NCBI RefSeq assembly: GCF_021869535.1
Contig: NW_026262734.1
Span: 91,579,285 to 91,643,284, forward strand
Length of the DNA stretch: 64,000 nt
Direction: 5' to 3'
Source of the DNA: Mytilus californianus
Lineage: Eukaryota; Mollusca; Bivalvia; Mytilida; Mytilidae
Shown one piece after another: positions 1 through 15,000 of this stretch (within the stretch, counting starts at the first letter, position 1; each line of letters opens with the position of its first letter). The position numbers and the translations under genes were made by a program. A model generated the notes under the pieces. The model made no database searches. It was given only the letters and a program-made list of their open reading frames with translations, and was not told where the DNA came from.

Positions 1-3000
1 TAACCGTTTCGATTCCTAACATCACTGAAGAGACATTAATTGTCGAAATCCGGATATGGTGTACAAAAAATCTTTGCACCTTTGTTTGCGGTATACCATC
101 GTCGCTGCAAGTTTATTGTTTTCTTTTTGGTATTAGATTTATAGTTAAGATCCATTTATTACACCTTGTGATCCGTTTATTTGGCAATCGCCAATGGCAG
201 GCAGCAGGATTTAAGAACATTTGTTGTTCGACCTGTTAGTCAAATGCATTTTGTTAAAATATACTTTTTCACTTTTTTGGTCTTTCGGAAAATGTTGTTT
301 GTGCTGTATTTAGACCCCTCTAACAAGAAATTTGTTTTGCATGCACACGTATAAAAATTGCGGTTTTTATCCAACGCAATCATCGGTTTGAACGTTGTTT
401 TCAATTTAGACTTGTTTATATTTTTTCGTTTGGGCTTGTATTATATTTGCCTTATGGTTTATATGATCCGTTCATCCTATTTTGACTCCTGAAAATTCAA
501 GAGTCTATCCTAAATTGAGGTAAATTATGTGGCCTTCCAATAACCGTTTCGATTCCTAACATCACTGAAGAGACATTAATTGTCGAAATCCGGATATGGT
601 GTACAAAAAATCTTTGCACCTTTGTTTGCGGTATACCATCGTCGCTGCAAGTTTATTGTTTTCTTTTTGGTATTAGATTTATAGTTAAGATCCATTTATT
701 ACACCTTGTGATCCGTTTATTTGGCAATCGCCAATGGCAGGCAGCAGGATTTAAGAACATTTGTTGTTCGACCTGTTAGTCAAATGCATTTTGTTAAAAT
801 ATACTTTTTCACTTTTTTGGTCTTTCGGAAAATGTTGTTTGTGCTGTATTTAGACCCCTCTAACAAGAAATTTGTTTTGCATGCACACGTATAAAAATTG
901 CGGTTTTTATCCAACGCAATCATAGGTTTGAACGTTGTTTTCAATTTAGACTTGTTTATATTTTTTCGTTTGGGCTTGTATTATATTTGCCTTATGGTTT
1001 ATATGATCCGTTCATCCTATTTTGACTCCTGAAAATTCAAGAGTCTATCCTAAATTGAGGTAAATTATGTGGCCTTCCAATAACCGTTTCGATTCCTAAC
1101 ATCACTGAAGAGACATTAATTGTCGAAATCCGGATATGGTGTACACAAAATCTTTGCACCTTTGTTTGCGGTATACCATCGTCGCTGCAAGTTTATTGTT
1201 TTCTTTTTGGTATTAGATTTATAGTTAAGATCCATTTATTACACCTTGTGATCCGTTTATTTGGCAATCGCCAATGGCAGGCAGCAGGATTTAAGAACAT
1301 TTGTTGTTCGACCTGTTAGTCAAATGCGTTTTGTTAAAATATACTTTTTCACTTTTTTGGTCTTTTGGAAAATGTTGTTTGTGCTGTATTTAGACCCCTC
1401 TAACAAGAAATTTGTTTTGCATGCACACGTATAAAAATTGCGGTTTTTATCCAACGCAATCATAGGTTTGAACGTTGTTTTCAATTTAGACTTGTTTATA
1501 TTTTTTCGTTTGGGCTTGTATTATATTTGCCTTATGGTTTATATGATCCGTTCATCCTATTTTGACTCCTGAAAATTCAAGAGTCTATCCTAAATTGAGG
1601 TAAATTATGTGGCCTTCCAATAACCGTTTCGATTCCTAACATCACTGAAGAGACATTAATTGTCGAAATCCGGATATGGTGTACACAAAATCTTTGCACC
1701 TTTGTTTGCGGTATACCATCGTCGCTGCAAGTTTATTGTTTTCTTTTTGGTATTAGATTTATAGTTAAGATCCATTTATTAGACCTTGTGATCCGTTTAT
1801 TTGGCAATCGCCAATGGCACGCAACAGGATTTAAGAACATTTGTTGTTCGACCTGTTAGTCAAATGCGTTTTGTTAAAATATACTTTTTCACTTTTTTGG
1901 TCTTTTGGAAAATGTTGTTTGTGCTGTATTTAGACCCATCTAACAAGAAATTTGTTTTGCATGCACACGTATAAAAATTGCGTTTTTATCCAACGCAATC
2001 ATAGGTTTGAACGTTGTTTTCAATTTAGACTTGTTTATATTTTTTCGTTTGGGCTTGTATTATATTTGCCTTATGGTTTATATGATCCGTTCATCCTATT
2101 TTGACTCCTGAAAATTCAAGAGTCTATCCTAAATTGAGGTAAATTATGTGGCCTTCCAATAACCGTTTCGATTCCTAACATCACTGAAGAGACATTAATT
2201 GTCGAAATCCGGATATGGTGTACACAAAATCTTTGCACCTTTGTTTGCGGTATACCATCGTCGCTGCAAGTTTATTGTTTTCTTTTTGGTATTAGATTTA
2301 TAGTTAAGATCCATTTATTACACCTTGTGATCCGTTTATTTGGCAATCGCCAATGGCAGGCAGCAGGATTTAAGAACATTTGTTGTTCGACCTGTTAGTC
2401 AAATGCGTTTTGTTAAAATATACTTTTTCACTTTTTTGGTCTTTTGGAAAATGTTGTTTGTGCTGTATTTAGACCCCTCTAACAAGAAATTTGTTTTGCA
2501 TGCACACGTATAAAAATTGCGGTTTTTATCCAACGCAATCATAGGTTTGAACGTTGTTTTCAATTTAGACTTGTTTATATTTTTTTCGTTTGGGCTTGTA
2601 TTATATTTGCCTTATGGTTTATATGATCCGTTCATCCTTTTATGACTCCTGAAAATTCAAGAGTCTATCCTAAATTGAGGTAAATTATGTGGCCTTCAAA
2701 TAATCGTTTCGATTCCTAACATCACTGAAGAGACATTAATTGTCGAAATCCGGATATGGTGTACAAAAAATCTTTGCACCTTTGTTTGCGGTATACCATC
2801 GTCGCCGCAAGTGTATTGTTTTCTTTTTGGTATTAGATTGATAGTTCAGATCCATTCATTACACCTTGTGATCCGTTTATTTGGCAATCGCCAATGGCAG
2901 GCAGCAGGATTTAAGAACATTTGTTGTTCGACCTGTTAGTCAAATGCGTTTTGTTAAAATATACTTTTTCACTTTTTTGGTCTTTTGGAAAATGTTGTTT

Positions 3001-6000
3001 GTGCTGTATTTAGACACCTCTAACAAGAAATTTGTTTTGAATGCACACGTATAAAAATTGCGGTTTTTATCCAACGCAATCATAGGTTTGAACGTTGTTT
3101 TCAATTTAGACTTGTTTATATTTTTTCGTTTGGGCTTGTATTATATTTGCCTTATGGTTTATATGATCCGTTCATCCTTTTTTGACTCCTGAAAATTCAA
3201 GAGTCTATCCTAAATTGAGGTAAATTATGTGGCCTTTCAATAACCGTTTCGATTCCTAACATCACTGAAGAGACATTAATTGTCGAAATCCGGATATGGT
3301 GTACACAAAATCTTTGCACCTTTGTTTGCGGTATACCATAGTCGCTGCAAGTTTATTGTTTTCTTTTTGGTATTAGATTTATAGTTAAGATCCATTTATT
3401 ACACCTTGTGATCCGTTGATTTGGCAATCGCCAATGGCACGCAGCAGGATTTAAGAACATTTGTTGTTCGACCTGTTAGTCAAATGCGTTTTGTTAAAAT
3501 ATACTTTTTCACTTTTTTGGTCTTTTGGAAAATGTTGTTTGTGCTGTATTTAGACCCCTCTAACAAGAAATTTGTTTTGCATGCACACGTATAAAAATTG
3601 CGGTTTTTATCCAACACAATCATAGGTTTGAACGGTGTTTTCAATTTAGACTTGTTTATATTTTTTCGTTTGGGCTTGTATTATATTTGCCTTATGGTTT
3701 ATATGATCCGTTCATCCTATTTTGACTCCTGAAAATTCAAGAGTCTATCCTAAATTGAGGTAAATTATGTGGCCTTCCAATAACCGTTTCGATTCCTAAC
3801 ATCACTGAAGAGACATTAATTGTCGTAATCCGGATATGGTGTACACAAAATCTTTGCACCTTTGTTTGCGGTATACCATCGTCGCTGCAAGTTTATTGTT
3901 TTCTTTTTGGTATTAGATTTATAGTTAAGATCCATTTATTACACCTTGTGATCCATTTATTTGGCAATCGCCAATGGCAGGCAGCAGGATTTAAGAACAT
4001 TTGTTGTTCGACCTGTTAGTCAAATGCGTTTTGTTAAAATATACTTTTTCACTTTTTTTGTCTTTTGGAAAATGTTGTTTGTGCTGTATTTAGACCCCTC
4101 TAACAAGAAATTTGTTTTGCATGCACACGTATAAAAATTGCGGTTTTTATCCAACACAATCATAGGTTTGAACGGTGTTTTCAATTTAGACTTGTTTATA
4201 TTTTTTCGTTTGGGCTTGTATTATATTTGCCTTATGGTTTATATGATCCGTTCATCCTATTTTGACTTCTGAAAATTCAAGAGTCTATCCTAAATTGAGG
4301 TAAATTATGTGGCCTTCCAATAACCGTTTCGATTCCTAACATCACTGAAGAGACATTAATTGTCGTAATCCGGATATGGTGTACACAAAATCTTTGCACC
4401 TTTGTTTGCGGTATACCATCGTCGCTGCAAGTTTATTGTTTTCTTTTTGGTATTAGATTTATAGTTAAGATCCATTTATTACACCTTGTGATCCGTTGAT
4501 TTGGCAATCGCCAATGGCACGCAGCAGGATTTAAGAACATTTGTTGTTCGACCTGTTAGTCAAATGCGTTTTGTTAAAATATACTTTTTCACTTTTTTTG
4601 TCTTTTGGAAAATGTTGTTTGTGCTGTATTTAGACCCCTCTAACAAGAAATTTGTTTTGCATGCACACGTATAAAAATTGCGGTTTTTATCCAACACAAT
4701 CATAGGTTTGAACGGTGTTTTCAATTTAGACTTGTTTATATTTTTTCGTTTGGGCTTGTATTATATTTGCCTTATGGTTTATATGATCCGTTCATCCTAT
4801 TTTGACTTCTGAAAATTCAAGAGTCTATCCTAAATTGAGGTAAATTATGTGGCCTTCCAATAACCGTTTCGATTCCTAACATCACTGAAGAGACATTAAT
4901 TGTCGTAATCCGGATATGGTGTACACAAAATCTTTGCACCTTTGTTTGCGGTATACCATCGTCGCTGCAAGTTTATTGTTTTCTTTTTGGTATTAGATTT
5001 ATAGTTAAGATCCATTTATTACACCTTGTGATCCATTTATTTGGCAATCGCCAATGGCAGGCAGCAGGATTTAAGAACATTTGTTGTTCGACCTGTTAGT
5101 CAAATGCGTTTTGTTAAAATATACTTTTTCACTTTTTTTGTCTTTTGGAAAATGTTGTTTGTGCTGTATTTAGACCCCTCTAACAAGAAATTTGTTTTGC
5201 ATGCACACGTATAAAAATTGCGGTTTTTATCCAACACAATCATAGGTTTGAACGGTGTTTTCAATTTAGACTTGTTTATATTTTTTCGTTTGGGCTTGTA
5301 TTATATTTGCCTTATGGTTTATATGATCCGTTCATCCTATTTTGACTTCTGAAATTTCAAGAGTCTATCCTAAATTGAGGTAAATTATGTGGCCTTCCAA
5401 TAACCGTTTCGATTCCTAACATCACTGAAGAGACATTAATTGTCGTAATCCGGATATGGTGTACACAAAATCTTTGCACCTTTGTTTGCGGTATACCATC
5501 GTCGCTGCAAGTTTATTGTTTTCTTTTTGGTATTAGATTTATAGTTAAGATCCATTTATTACACCTTGTGATCCATTTATTTGGCAATCGCCAATGGCAC
5601 GCAGCAGGATTTAAGAACATTTGTTGTTCGACCTGTTAGTCAAATGCGTTTTGTTAAAATATACTTTTTCACTTTTTTGGTCTTTTGGAAAATGTTGTTT
5701 GTGCTGTATTTAGACCCCTCTAACAAGAAATTTGTTTTGCATGCACACGTATAAAAATTGCGGTTTTTATCCAACGCAATCATAGGTTTGAACGTTGTTT
5801 TCAATTTAGACTTGTTTATATTTTTTTCGTTTGGGCTTGTATTATATTTGCCTTATGGTTTATATGATCCGTTCATCCTTTTTTGACTCCTGAAAATTCA
5901 AGAGTCTATCCTAAATTGAGGTAAATTATGTGGCCTTCAAATAATCGTTTCGATTCCTAACATCACTGAAGAGACATTAATTGTCGAAATCCGGATATGG

Positions 6001-9000
6001 TGTACAAAAAATCTTTGCACCTTTGTTTGCGGTATACCATCGTCGCCGCAAGTGTATTGTTTTCTTTTTGGTATTAGATTGATAGTTCAGATCCATTCAT
6101 TACACCTTGTGATCCGTTTATTTGGCAATCGCCAATGGCAGGCAGCAGGATTTAAGAACATTTGTTGTTCGACCTGTTAGTCAAATGCGTTTTGTTAAAA
6201 TATACTTTTTCACTTTTTTGGTCTTTTGGAAAATGTTGTTTGTGCTGTATTTAGACACCTCTAACAAGAAATTTGTTTTGCATGCACACGTATAAAAATT
6301 GCGGTTTTTATCCAACGCAATCATAGGTTTGAACGTTGTTTTCAATTTAGACTTGTTTATATTTTTTCGTTTGGGCTTGTATTATATTTGCCTTATGGTT
6401 TATATGATCCGTTCATCCTTTTTTGACTCCTGAAAATTCAAGAGTCTATCCTAAATTGAGGTAAATTATGTGGCCTTTCAATAACCGTTTCGATTCGTAA
6501 CATCACTGAAGAGACATTAATTGTCGAAATCCGGATATGGTGTACACAAAATCTTTGCACCTTTGTTTGCGGTATACCATAGTCGCTGCAAGTTTATTGT
6601 TTTCTTTTTGGTATTAGATTTATAGTTAAGATCCATTTATTACACCTTGTGATCCGTTGATTTGGCAATCGCCAATGGCACGCAGCAGGATTTAAGAACA
6701 TTTGTTGTTCGACCTGTTAGTCAAATGCGTTTTGTTAAAATATACTTTTTCACTTTTTTGGTCTTTTGGAAAATGTTGTTTGTGCTGTATTTAGACCCCT
6801 CTAACAAGAAATTTGTTTTGCATGCACACGTATAAAAATTGCGGTTTTTATCCAACACAATCATAGGTTTGAACGGTGTTTTCAATTTAGACTTGTTTAT
6901 ATTTTTTCGTTTGGGCTTGTATTATATTTGCCTTATGGTTTATATGATCCGTTCATCCTATTTTGACTTCTGAAAATTCAAGAGTCTATCCTAAATTGAG
7001 GTAAATTATGTGGCCTTCCAATAACCGTTTCGATTCCTAACATCACTGAAGAGACATTAATTGTCGTAATCCGGATATGGTGTACACAAAATCTTTGCAC
7101 CTTTGTTTGCGGTATACCATCGTCGCTGCAAGTTTATTGTTTTCTTTTTGGTATTAGATTTATAGTTAAGATCCATTTATTACACCTTGTGATCCGTTGA
7201 TTTGGCAATCGCCAATGGCACGCAGCAGGATTTAAGAACATTTGTTGTTCGACCTGTTAGTCAAATGCGTTTTGTTAAAATATACTTTTTCACTTTTTTG
7301 GTCTTTTGGAAAATGTTGTTTGTGCTGTATTTAGACCCCTCTAACAAGAAATTTGTTTTGCATGCACACGTATAAAAATTGCGGTTTTTATCCAACACAA
7401 TCATAGGTTTGAACGGTGTTTTCAATTTAGACTTGTTTATATTTTTTCGTTTGGGCTTGTATTATATTTGCCTTATGGTTTATATGATCCGTTCATCCTA
7501 TTTTGACTTCTGAAAATTCAAGAGTCTATCCTAAATTGAGGTAAATTATGTGGCCTTCCAATAACCGTTTCGATTCCTAACATCACTGAAGAGACATTAA
7601 TTGTCGTAATCCGGATATGGTGTACACAAAATCTTTGCACCTTTGTTTGCGGTATACCATCGTCGCTGCAAGTTTATTGTTTTCTTTTTGGTATTAGATT
7701 TATAGTTAAGATCCATTTATTACACCTTGTGATCCATTTATTTGGCAATCGCCAATGGCAGGCAGCAGGATTTAAGAACATTTGTTGTTCGACCTGTTAG
7801 TCAAATGCGTTTTGTTAAAATATACTTTTTCACTTTTTTTGTCTTTTGGAAAATGTTGTTTGTGCTGTATTTAGACCCCTCTAACAAGAAATTTGTTTTG
7901 CATGCACACGTATAAAAATTGCGGTTTTTATCCAACACAATCATAGGTTTGAACGGTGTTTTCAATTTAGACTTGTTTATATTTTTTCGTTTGGGCTTGT
8001 ATTATATTTGCCTTATGGTTTATATGATCCGTTCATCCTATTTTGACTTCTGAAAATTCAAGAGTCTATCCTAAATTGAGGTAAATTATGTGGCCTTCCA
8101 ATAACCGTTTCGATTCCTAACATCACTGAAGAGACATTAATTGTCGTAATCCGGATATGGTGTACACAAAATCTTTGCACCTTTGTTTGCGGTATACCAT
8201 CGTCGCTGCAAGTTTATTGTTTTCTTTTTGGTATTAGATTTATAGTTAAGATCCATTTATTACACCTTGTGATCCATTTATTTGGCAATCGCCAATGGCA
8301 CGCAGCAGGATTTAAGAACATTTGTTGTTCGACCTGTTAGTCAAATGCGTTTTGTTAAAATATACTTTTTCACTTTTTTGGTCTTTTGGAAAATGTTGTT
8401 TGTGCTGTATTTAGACCCCTCTAACAAGAAATTTGTTTTGCATGCACACGTATAAAAATTGCGGTTTTTATCCAACGCAATCATAGGTTTGAACGTTGTT
8501 TTCAATTTAGACTTGTTTATATTTTTTCGTTTGGGCTTGTATTATATTTGCCTTATGGTTTATATGATCCGTTCATCCTATTTTGACTCCTGAAAATTCA
8601 AGAGTCTATCCTAAATTGAGGTAAATTATGTGGTCTTCCAATAACCGTTTCGATTCCTAACATCACTGAAGAGACATTAATTGTCGAAATCCGGATATGG
8701 TGTAAACAAAATCTTTGCACCTTTGTTTGCGGTATACCATCGTTGCTGCAAGTTTATTGTTTTCTTTTTGGTATTAGATTTATAGTTAAGATCCATTTAT
8801 TACACATTGTGATCCGTTTATTTGGCAATCGCCAATGGCACGCAGCAGGATTTAAGAACATTTGTTGTTCGACCTGTTAGTCAAATGCGTTTTGTTAAAA
8901 TATACTTTTTCACTTTTTTGGTCTTTTGGAAAATGTTGTTTGTGCTGTATTTAGACACCTCTAACAAGAAATTTGTTTTGCATGCACACGTATAAAAATT

Positions 9001-12000
9001 GCGGTTTTTATCCAACGCAATCATAGGTTTGAACGTTGTTTTCAATTTAGACTTGTTTATATTTTTTCGTTTGGGCTTGTATTATATTTGCCTTATGGTT
9101 TATATGATCCGTTCATCCTATTTTGACTCCTGAAAATTCAAGAGTCTATCCTAAATTGAGGTAAATTATGTGGCCTTCCAATAACCGTTTCGATTCCTAA
9201 CATCACTGAAGAGACATTAATTGTCGAAATCCGGATATGGTGTACACAAAATCTTTGCACCTTTGTTTGCGGTATACCATCGTCGCTGCAAGTTTATTGT
9301 TTTCTTTTTGGTATTAGATTTATAGTTAAGATCCATTTATTACACCTTGTGATCCGTTTATTTGGCAATCGCCAATGGCAGGCAGCAGGATTTAAGAACA
9401 TTTGTTGTTCGACCTGTTAGTCAAATGCGTTTTGTTAAAATATACTTTTTCACTTTTTTGGTCTTTTGGAAAATGTTGTTTGTGCTGTATTTAGACCCCT
9501 CTAACAAGAAATTTGTTTTGCATGCACACGTATAAAAATTGCGGTTTTTATCCAACGCAATCATAGGTTTGAACGTTGTTTTCAATTTAGACTTGTTTAT
9601 ATTTTTTTCGTTTGGGCTTGTATTATATTTGCCTTATGGTTTATATGATCCGTTCATCCTTTTTTGACTCCTGAAAATTCAAGAGTCTATCCTAAATTGA
9701 GGTAAATTATGTGGCCTTCAAATAACCGTTTCGATTCCTAACATCACTGAAGAGACATTAATTGTCGAAATCCGGATATGGTGTACAAAAAATTTTTGCA
9801 CCTTTGTTTGCGGTATACCATCGTCGCCGCAAGTGTATTGTTTTCTTTTTGGTATTAGATTGATAGTTCAGATCCATTCATTACACCTTGTGATCCGTTT
9901 ATTTGGCAATCGCCAATGGCAGGCAGCAGGATTTAAGAACATTTGTTGTTCGACCTGTTAGTCAAATGCGTTTTGTTAAAATATACTTTTTCACTTTTTT
10001 GGTCTTTTGGAAAATGTTGTTTGTGCTGTATTTAGACCCCTCTAACAAGACATTTGTTTTGCATGCACACGTATAAAAATTGCGGTTTTTATCCAACGCA
10101 ATCATAGGTTTGAACGTTGTTTTCAATTTAGACTTGTTTATATTTTTTCGTTTGGGCTTGTATTATATTTGCCTTATGGTTTATATGATCCGTTCATCCT
10201 TTTTTGACTCCTGAAAATTCAAGAGTCTATCCTAAATTGAGGTAAATTATGTGGCCTTTCAATAACCGTTTCGATTCGTAACATCACTGAAGAGACATTA
10301 ATTGTCGAAATCCGGATATGGTGTACACAAAATCTTTGCACCTTTGTTTGCGGTATACCATAGTCGCTGCAAGTTTATTGTTTTCTTTTTGGTATTAGAT
10401 TTATAGTTAAGATCCATTTATTACACCTTGTGATCCGTTTATTTGGCAATCGCCAATGGCACGCAGCAGGATTTAAGAACATTTGTTGTTCGACCTGTTA
10501 GTCAAATGCGTTTTGTTAAAATATACTTTTTCATTTTTTTGGTCTTTTGGAAAATGTTGTTTGTGCTGTATTTAGACCCCTCTAACAAGAAATTTGTTTT
10601 GCATGCACACGTATAAAAATTGCGGTTTTTATCCAACACAATCATAGGTTTGAACGGTGTTTTCAATTTAGACTTGTTTATATTTTTTCGTTTGGGCTTG
10701 TATTATATTTGCCTTATGGTTTATATGATCCGTTCATCCTATTTTGACTTCTGAAAATTCAAGAGTCTATCCTAAATTGAGGTAAATTATGTGGCCTTCC
10801 AATAACCGTTTCGATTCCTAACATCACTGAAGAGACATTAATTGTCGTAATCCGGATACGGTGTACACAAAATCTTTGCACCTTTGTTTGCGGTATACCA
10901 TCGTCGCTGCAAGTTTATTGTTTTCTTTTTGGTATTAGATTTATAGTTAAGATCCATTTATTACACCTTGTGATCCATTTATTTGGCAATCGCCAATGGC
11001 AGGCAGCAGGATTTAAGAACATTTGTTGTTCGACCTGTTAGTCAAATGCGTTTTGTTAAAATATACTTTTTCACTTTTTTGGTCTTTTGGAAAATGTTGT
11101 TTGTGCTGTATTTAGACCCCTCTAACAAGAAATTTGTTTTGCATGCACACGTATAAAAATTGCGGTTTTTATCCAACACAATCATAGGTTTGAACGGTGT
11201 TTTCAATTTAGACTTGTTTATATTTTTTCGTTTGGGCTTGTATTATATTTGCCTTATGGTTTATATGATCCGTTCATCCTATTTTGACTTCTGAAAATTC
11301 AAGAGTCTATCCTAAATTGAGGTAAATTATGTGGCCTTCCAATAACCGTTTCGATTCCTAATATCACTGAAGAGACATTAATTGTCGTAATCCGGATATG
11401 GTGTACACAAAATCTTTGCACCTTTGTTTGCGGTATACCATCGTCGCTGCAAGTTTATTGTTTTCTTTTTGGTATTAGATTTATAGTTAAGATCCATTTA
11501 TTACACCTTGTGATCCATTTATTTGGCAATCGCCAATGGCACGCAGCAGGATTTAAGAACATTTGTTGTTCGACCTGTTAGTCAAATGCGTTTTGTTAAA
11601 ATATACTTTTTCACTTTTTTGGTCTTTTGGAAAATGTTGTTTGTGCTGTATTTAGACCCCTCTAACAAGAAATTTGTTTTGCATGCACACGTATAAAAAT
11701 TGCGGTTTTTATCCAACGCAATCATAGGTTTGAACGTTGTTTTCAATTTAGACTTGTTTATATTTTACGTTTGGGCTTGTATTATATTTGCCTTATGGTT
11801 TATATGATCCGTTCATCCTATTTTGACTCCTGAAAATTCAAGAGTCTATCCTAAATTGAGGTAAATTATGTGGTCTTCCAATAACCGTTTCGATTCCTAA
11901 CATCACTGAAGAGACATTAATTGTCGAAATCCGGATATGGTGTACACAAAATCTTTGCACCTTTGTTTGCGGTATACCATCGTTGCTGCAAGTTTATTGT

Positions 12001-15000
12001 TTTCTTTTTGGTATTAGATTTATAGTTAAGATCCATTTATTACACATTGTGATCCGTTTATTTGGCAATCGCCAATGGCACGCAGCAGGATTTAAGAACA
12101 TTTGTTGTTCGACCTGTTAGTCAAATGCGTTTTGTTAAAATATACTTTTTCACTTTTTTGGTCTTTTGGAAAATGTTGTTTGTGCTGTATTTAGACCCCT
12201 CTAACAAGAAATTTGTTTTGCATGCACACGTATAAAAATTGCGGTTTTTATCCAACACAATCATAGGTTTGAACGGTGTTTTCAATTTAGACTTGTTTAT
12301 ATTTTTTCGTTTGGGCTTGTATTATATTTGCCTTATGGTTTATATGATCCGTTCATCCTATTTTGACTTCTGAAAATTCAAGAGTCTATCCTAAATTGAG
12401 GTAAATTATGTGGCCTTCCAATAACCGTTTCGATTCCTAATATCACTGAAGAGACATTAATTGTCGTAATCCGGATATGGTGTACACAAAATCTTTGCAC
12501 CTTTGTTTGCGGTATACCATCGACGCTGCAAGTTTATTGTTTTCTTTTTGGTATTAGATTTATAGTTAAGATCCATTTATTACACCTTGTGATCCATTTA
12601 TTTGGCAATCGCCAATGGCACGCAGCAGGATTTAAGAACATTTGTTGTTCGACCTGTTAGTCAAATGCGTTTTGTTAAAATATACTTTTTCACTTTTTTG
12701 GTCTTTTGGAAAATGTTGTTTGTGCTGTATTTAGACCCCTCTAACAAGAAATTTGTTTTGCATGCACACGTATAAAAATTGCGGTTTTTATCCAACGCAA
12801 TCATAGGTTTGAACGTTGTTTTCAATTTAGACTTGTTTATATTTTACGTTTGGGCTTGTATTATATTTGCCTTATGGTTTATATGATCCGTTCATCCTAT
12901 TTTGACTCCTGAAAATTCAAGAGTCTATCCTAAATTGAGGTAAATTATGTGGTCTTCCAATAACCGTTTCGATTCCTAACATCACTGAAGAGACATTAAT
13001 TGTCGAAATCCGGATATGGTGTACACAAAATCTTTGCACCTTTGTTTGCGGTATACCATCGTTGCTGCAAGTTTATTGTTTTCTTTTTGGTATTAGATTT
13101 ATAGTTAAGATCCATTTATTACACATTGTGATCCGTTTATTTGGCAATCGCCAATGGCACGCAGCAGGATTTAAGAACATTTGTTGTTCGACCTGTTAGT
13201 CAAATGCGTTTTGTTAAAATATACTTTTTCACTTTTTTGGTCTTTTGGAAAATGTTGTTTGTGCTGTATTTAGACACCTCTAACAAGAAATTTGTTTTGC
13301 ATGCACACGTATAAAAATTGCGGTTTTTATCCAACGCAATCATAGGTTTGAACGTTGTTTTCAATTTAGACTTGTTTATATTTTTTCGTTTGGGCTTGTA
13401 TTATATTTGCCTTATGGTTTATATGATCCGTTCATCCTATTTTGACTCCTGAAAATTCAAGAGTCTATCCTAAATTGAGGTAAATTATGTGGCCTTCCAA
13501 TAACCATTTCGATTCCTAACATCACTGAAGAGACATTAATTGTCGAAATCCGGATATGGTGTACACAAAATCTTTGCACCTTTTGTTTGCGGTATACCAT
13601 CGTCGCTGCAAGTTTATTGTTTTCTTTTTGGTATTAGATTTATAGTTAAGATTCATTTATTACACCTTGTGATCCGTTTATTTGGCAATCGCCAATGGCA
13701 CGCAGCAGGATTTAAGAACATTTGTTGTTCGACCTGTTAGTCAAATGCGTTTTGTTAAAATATACTTTTTCACTTTTTTGGTCTTTTGGAAAATGTTGTT
13801 TGTGCTGTATTTAGACACCTCTAACAAGAAATTTGTTTTGCATGCACACGTATAAAAATTGCTGTTTTTATCCAACGCAATCATAGGTTTGAACGTTGTT
13901 TTCAATTTAGACTTGTTTATATTTTTTCGTTTGGGCTTGTATTATATTTGCCTGATGGTTTATATGATCCGTTCATCCTATTTTGACTCCTGAAAATTCA
14001 AGAGTCTATCCTAAATTGAGGTAAATTATGTGGCCTTCCAATAACCGTTTCGATTCCTAACATCACTGAAGAGACATTAATTGTCGAAATCCGGATATGG
14101 TGTACAACAAATCTTTGCACCTTTGTTTGCGGTATACCATCGTCGCTGCAAGTTTATTGTTGTCTTTTTGGTATTAGATTTATAGTTAAGATTCATTTAT
14201 TACACCTTGTGATCCATTTATTTGGCAATCGCCAATGGCACGCAGCAGGATTTAAGAACATTTGTTGTTCGACCTGTTAGTCAAATGCGTTTTGTTAAAA
14301 TATACTTTTTCACTTTTTTGGTCTTTTGGAAAATGTTGTTTGTGCTGTATTTAGACCCCTCTAACAAGAAATTTGTTTTGCATGCACACGTATAAAAATT
14401 GCGGTTTTTATCCAACGCAATCATAGGTTTGAACGTTGTTTTCAATTTAGACTTGTTTATATTTTTTCGTTTGGGCTTGTATTATATTTGCCTTATGGTT
14501 TATATGATCCGTTCATCCTATTTTGACTCCTGAAAATTCAAGAGTCTATCCTAAATTGAGGTAAATTATGTGGTCTTCCAATAACCGTTTCGATTCCTAA
14601 CATCACTGAAGAGACATTAATTGTCGAAATCCGGATATGGTGTACACAAAATCTTTGCACCTTTGTTTGCGGTATACCATCGTTGCTGCAAGTTTATTGT
14701 TTTCTTTTTGGTATTAGATTTATAGTTAAGATCCATTTATTACACATTGTGATCCGTTTATTTGGCAATCGCCAATGGCACGCAGCAGGATTTAAGAACA
14801 TTTGTTGTTCGACCTGTTAGTCAAATGCGTTTTGTTAAAATATACTTTTTCACTTTTTTGGTCTTTTGGAAAATGTTGTTTGTGCTGTATTTAGACACCT
14901 CTAACAAGAAATTTGTTTTGCATGCACACGTATAAAAATTGCGGTTTTTATCCAACGCAATCATAGGTTTGAACATTGTTTTCAATTTAGACTTGTTTAT

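Noticed and set aside
1..540. CENP-B box in the satellite monomer
   Set aside because: Looked for nTTCGnnnnAnnCGGGn on both strands of the monomer; only partial TTCG words without the CGGG half.
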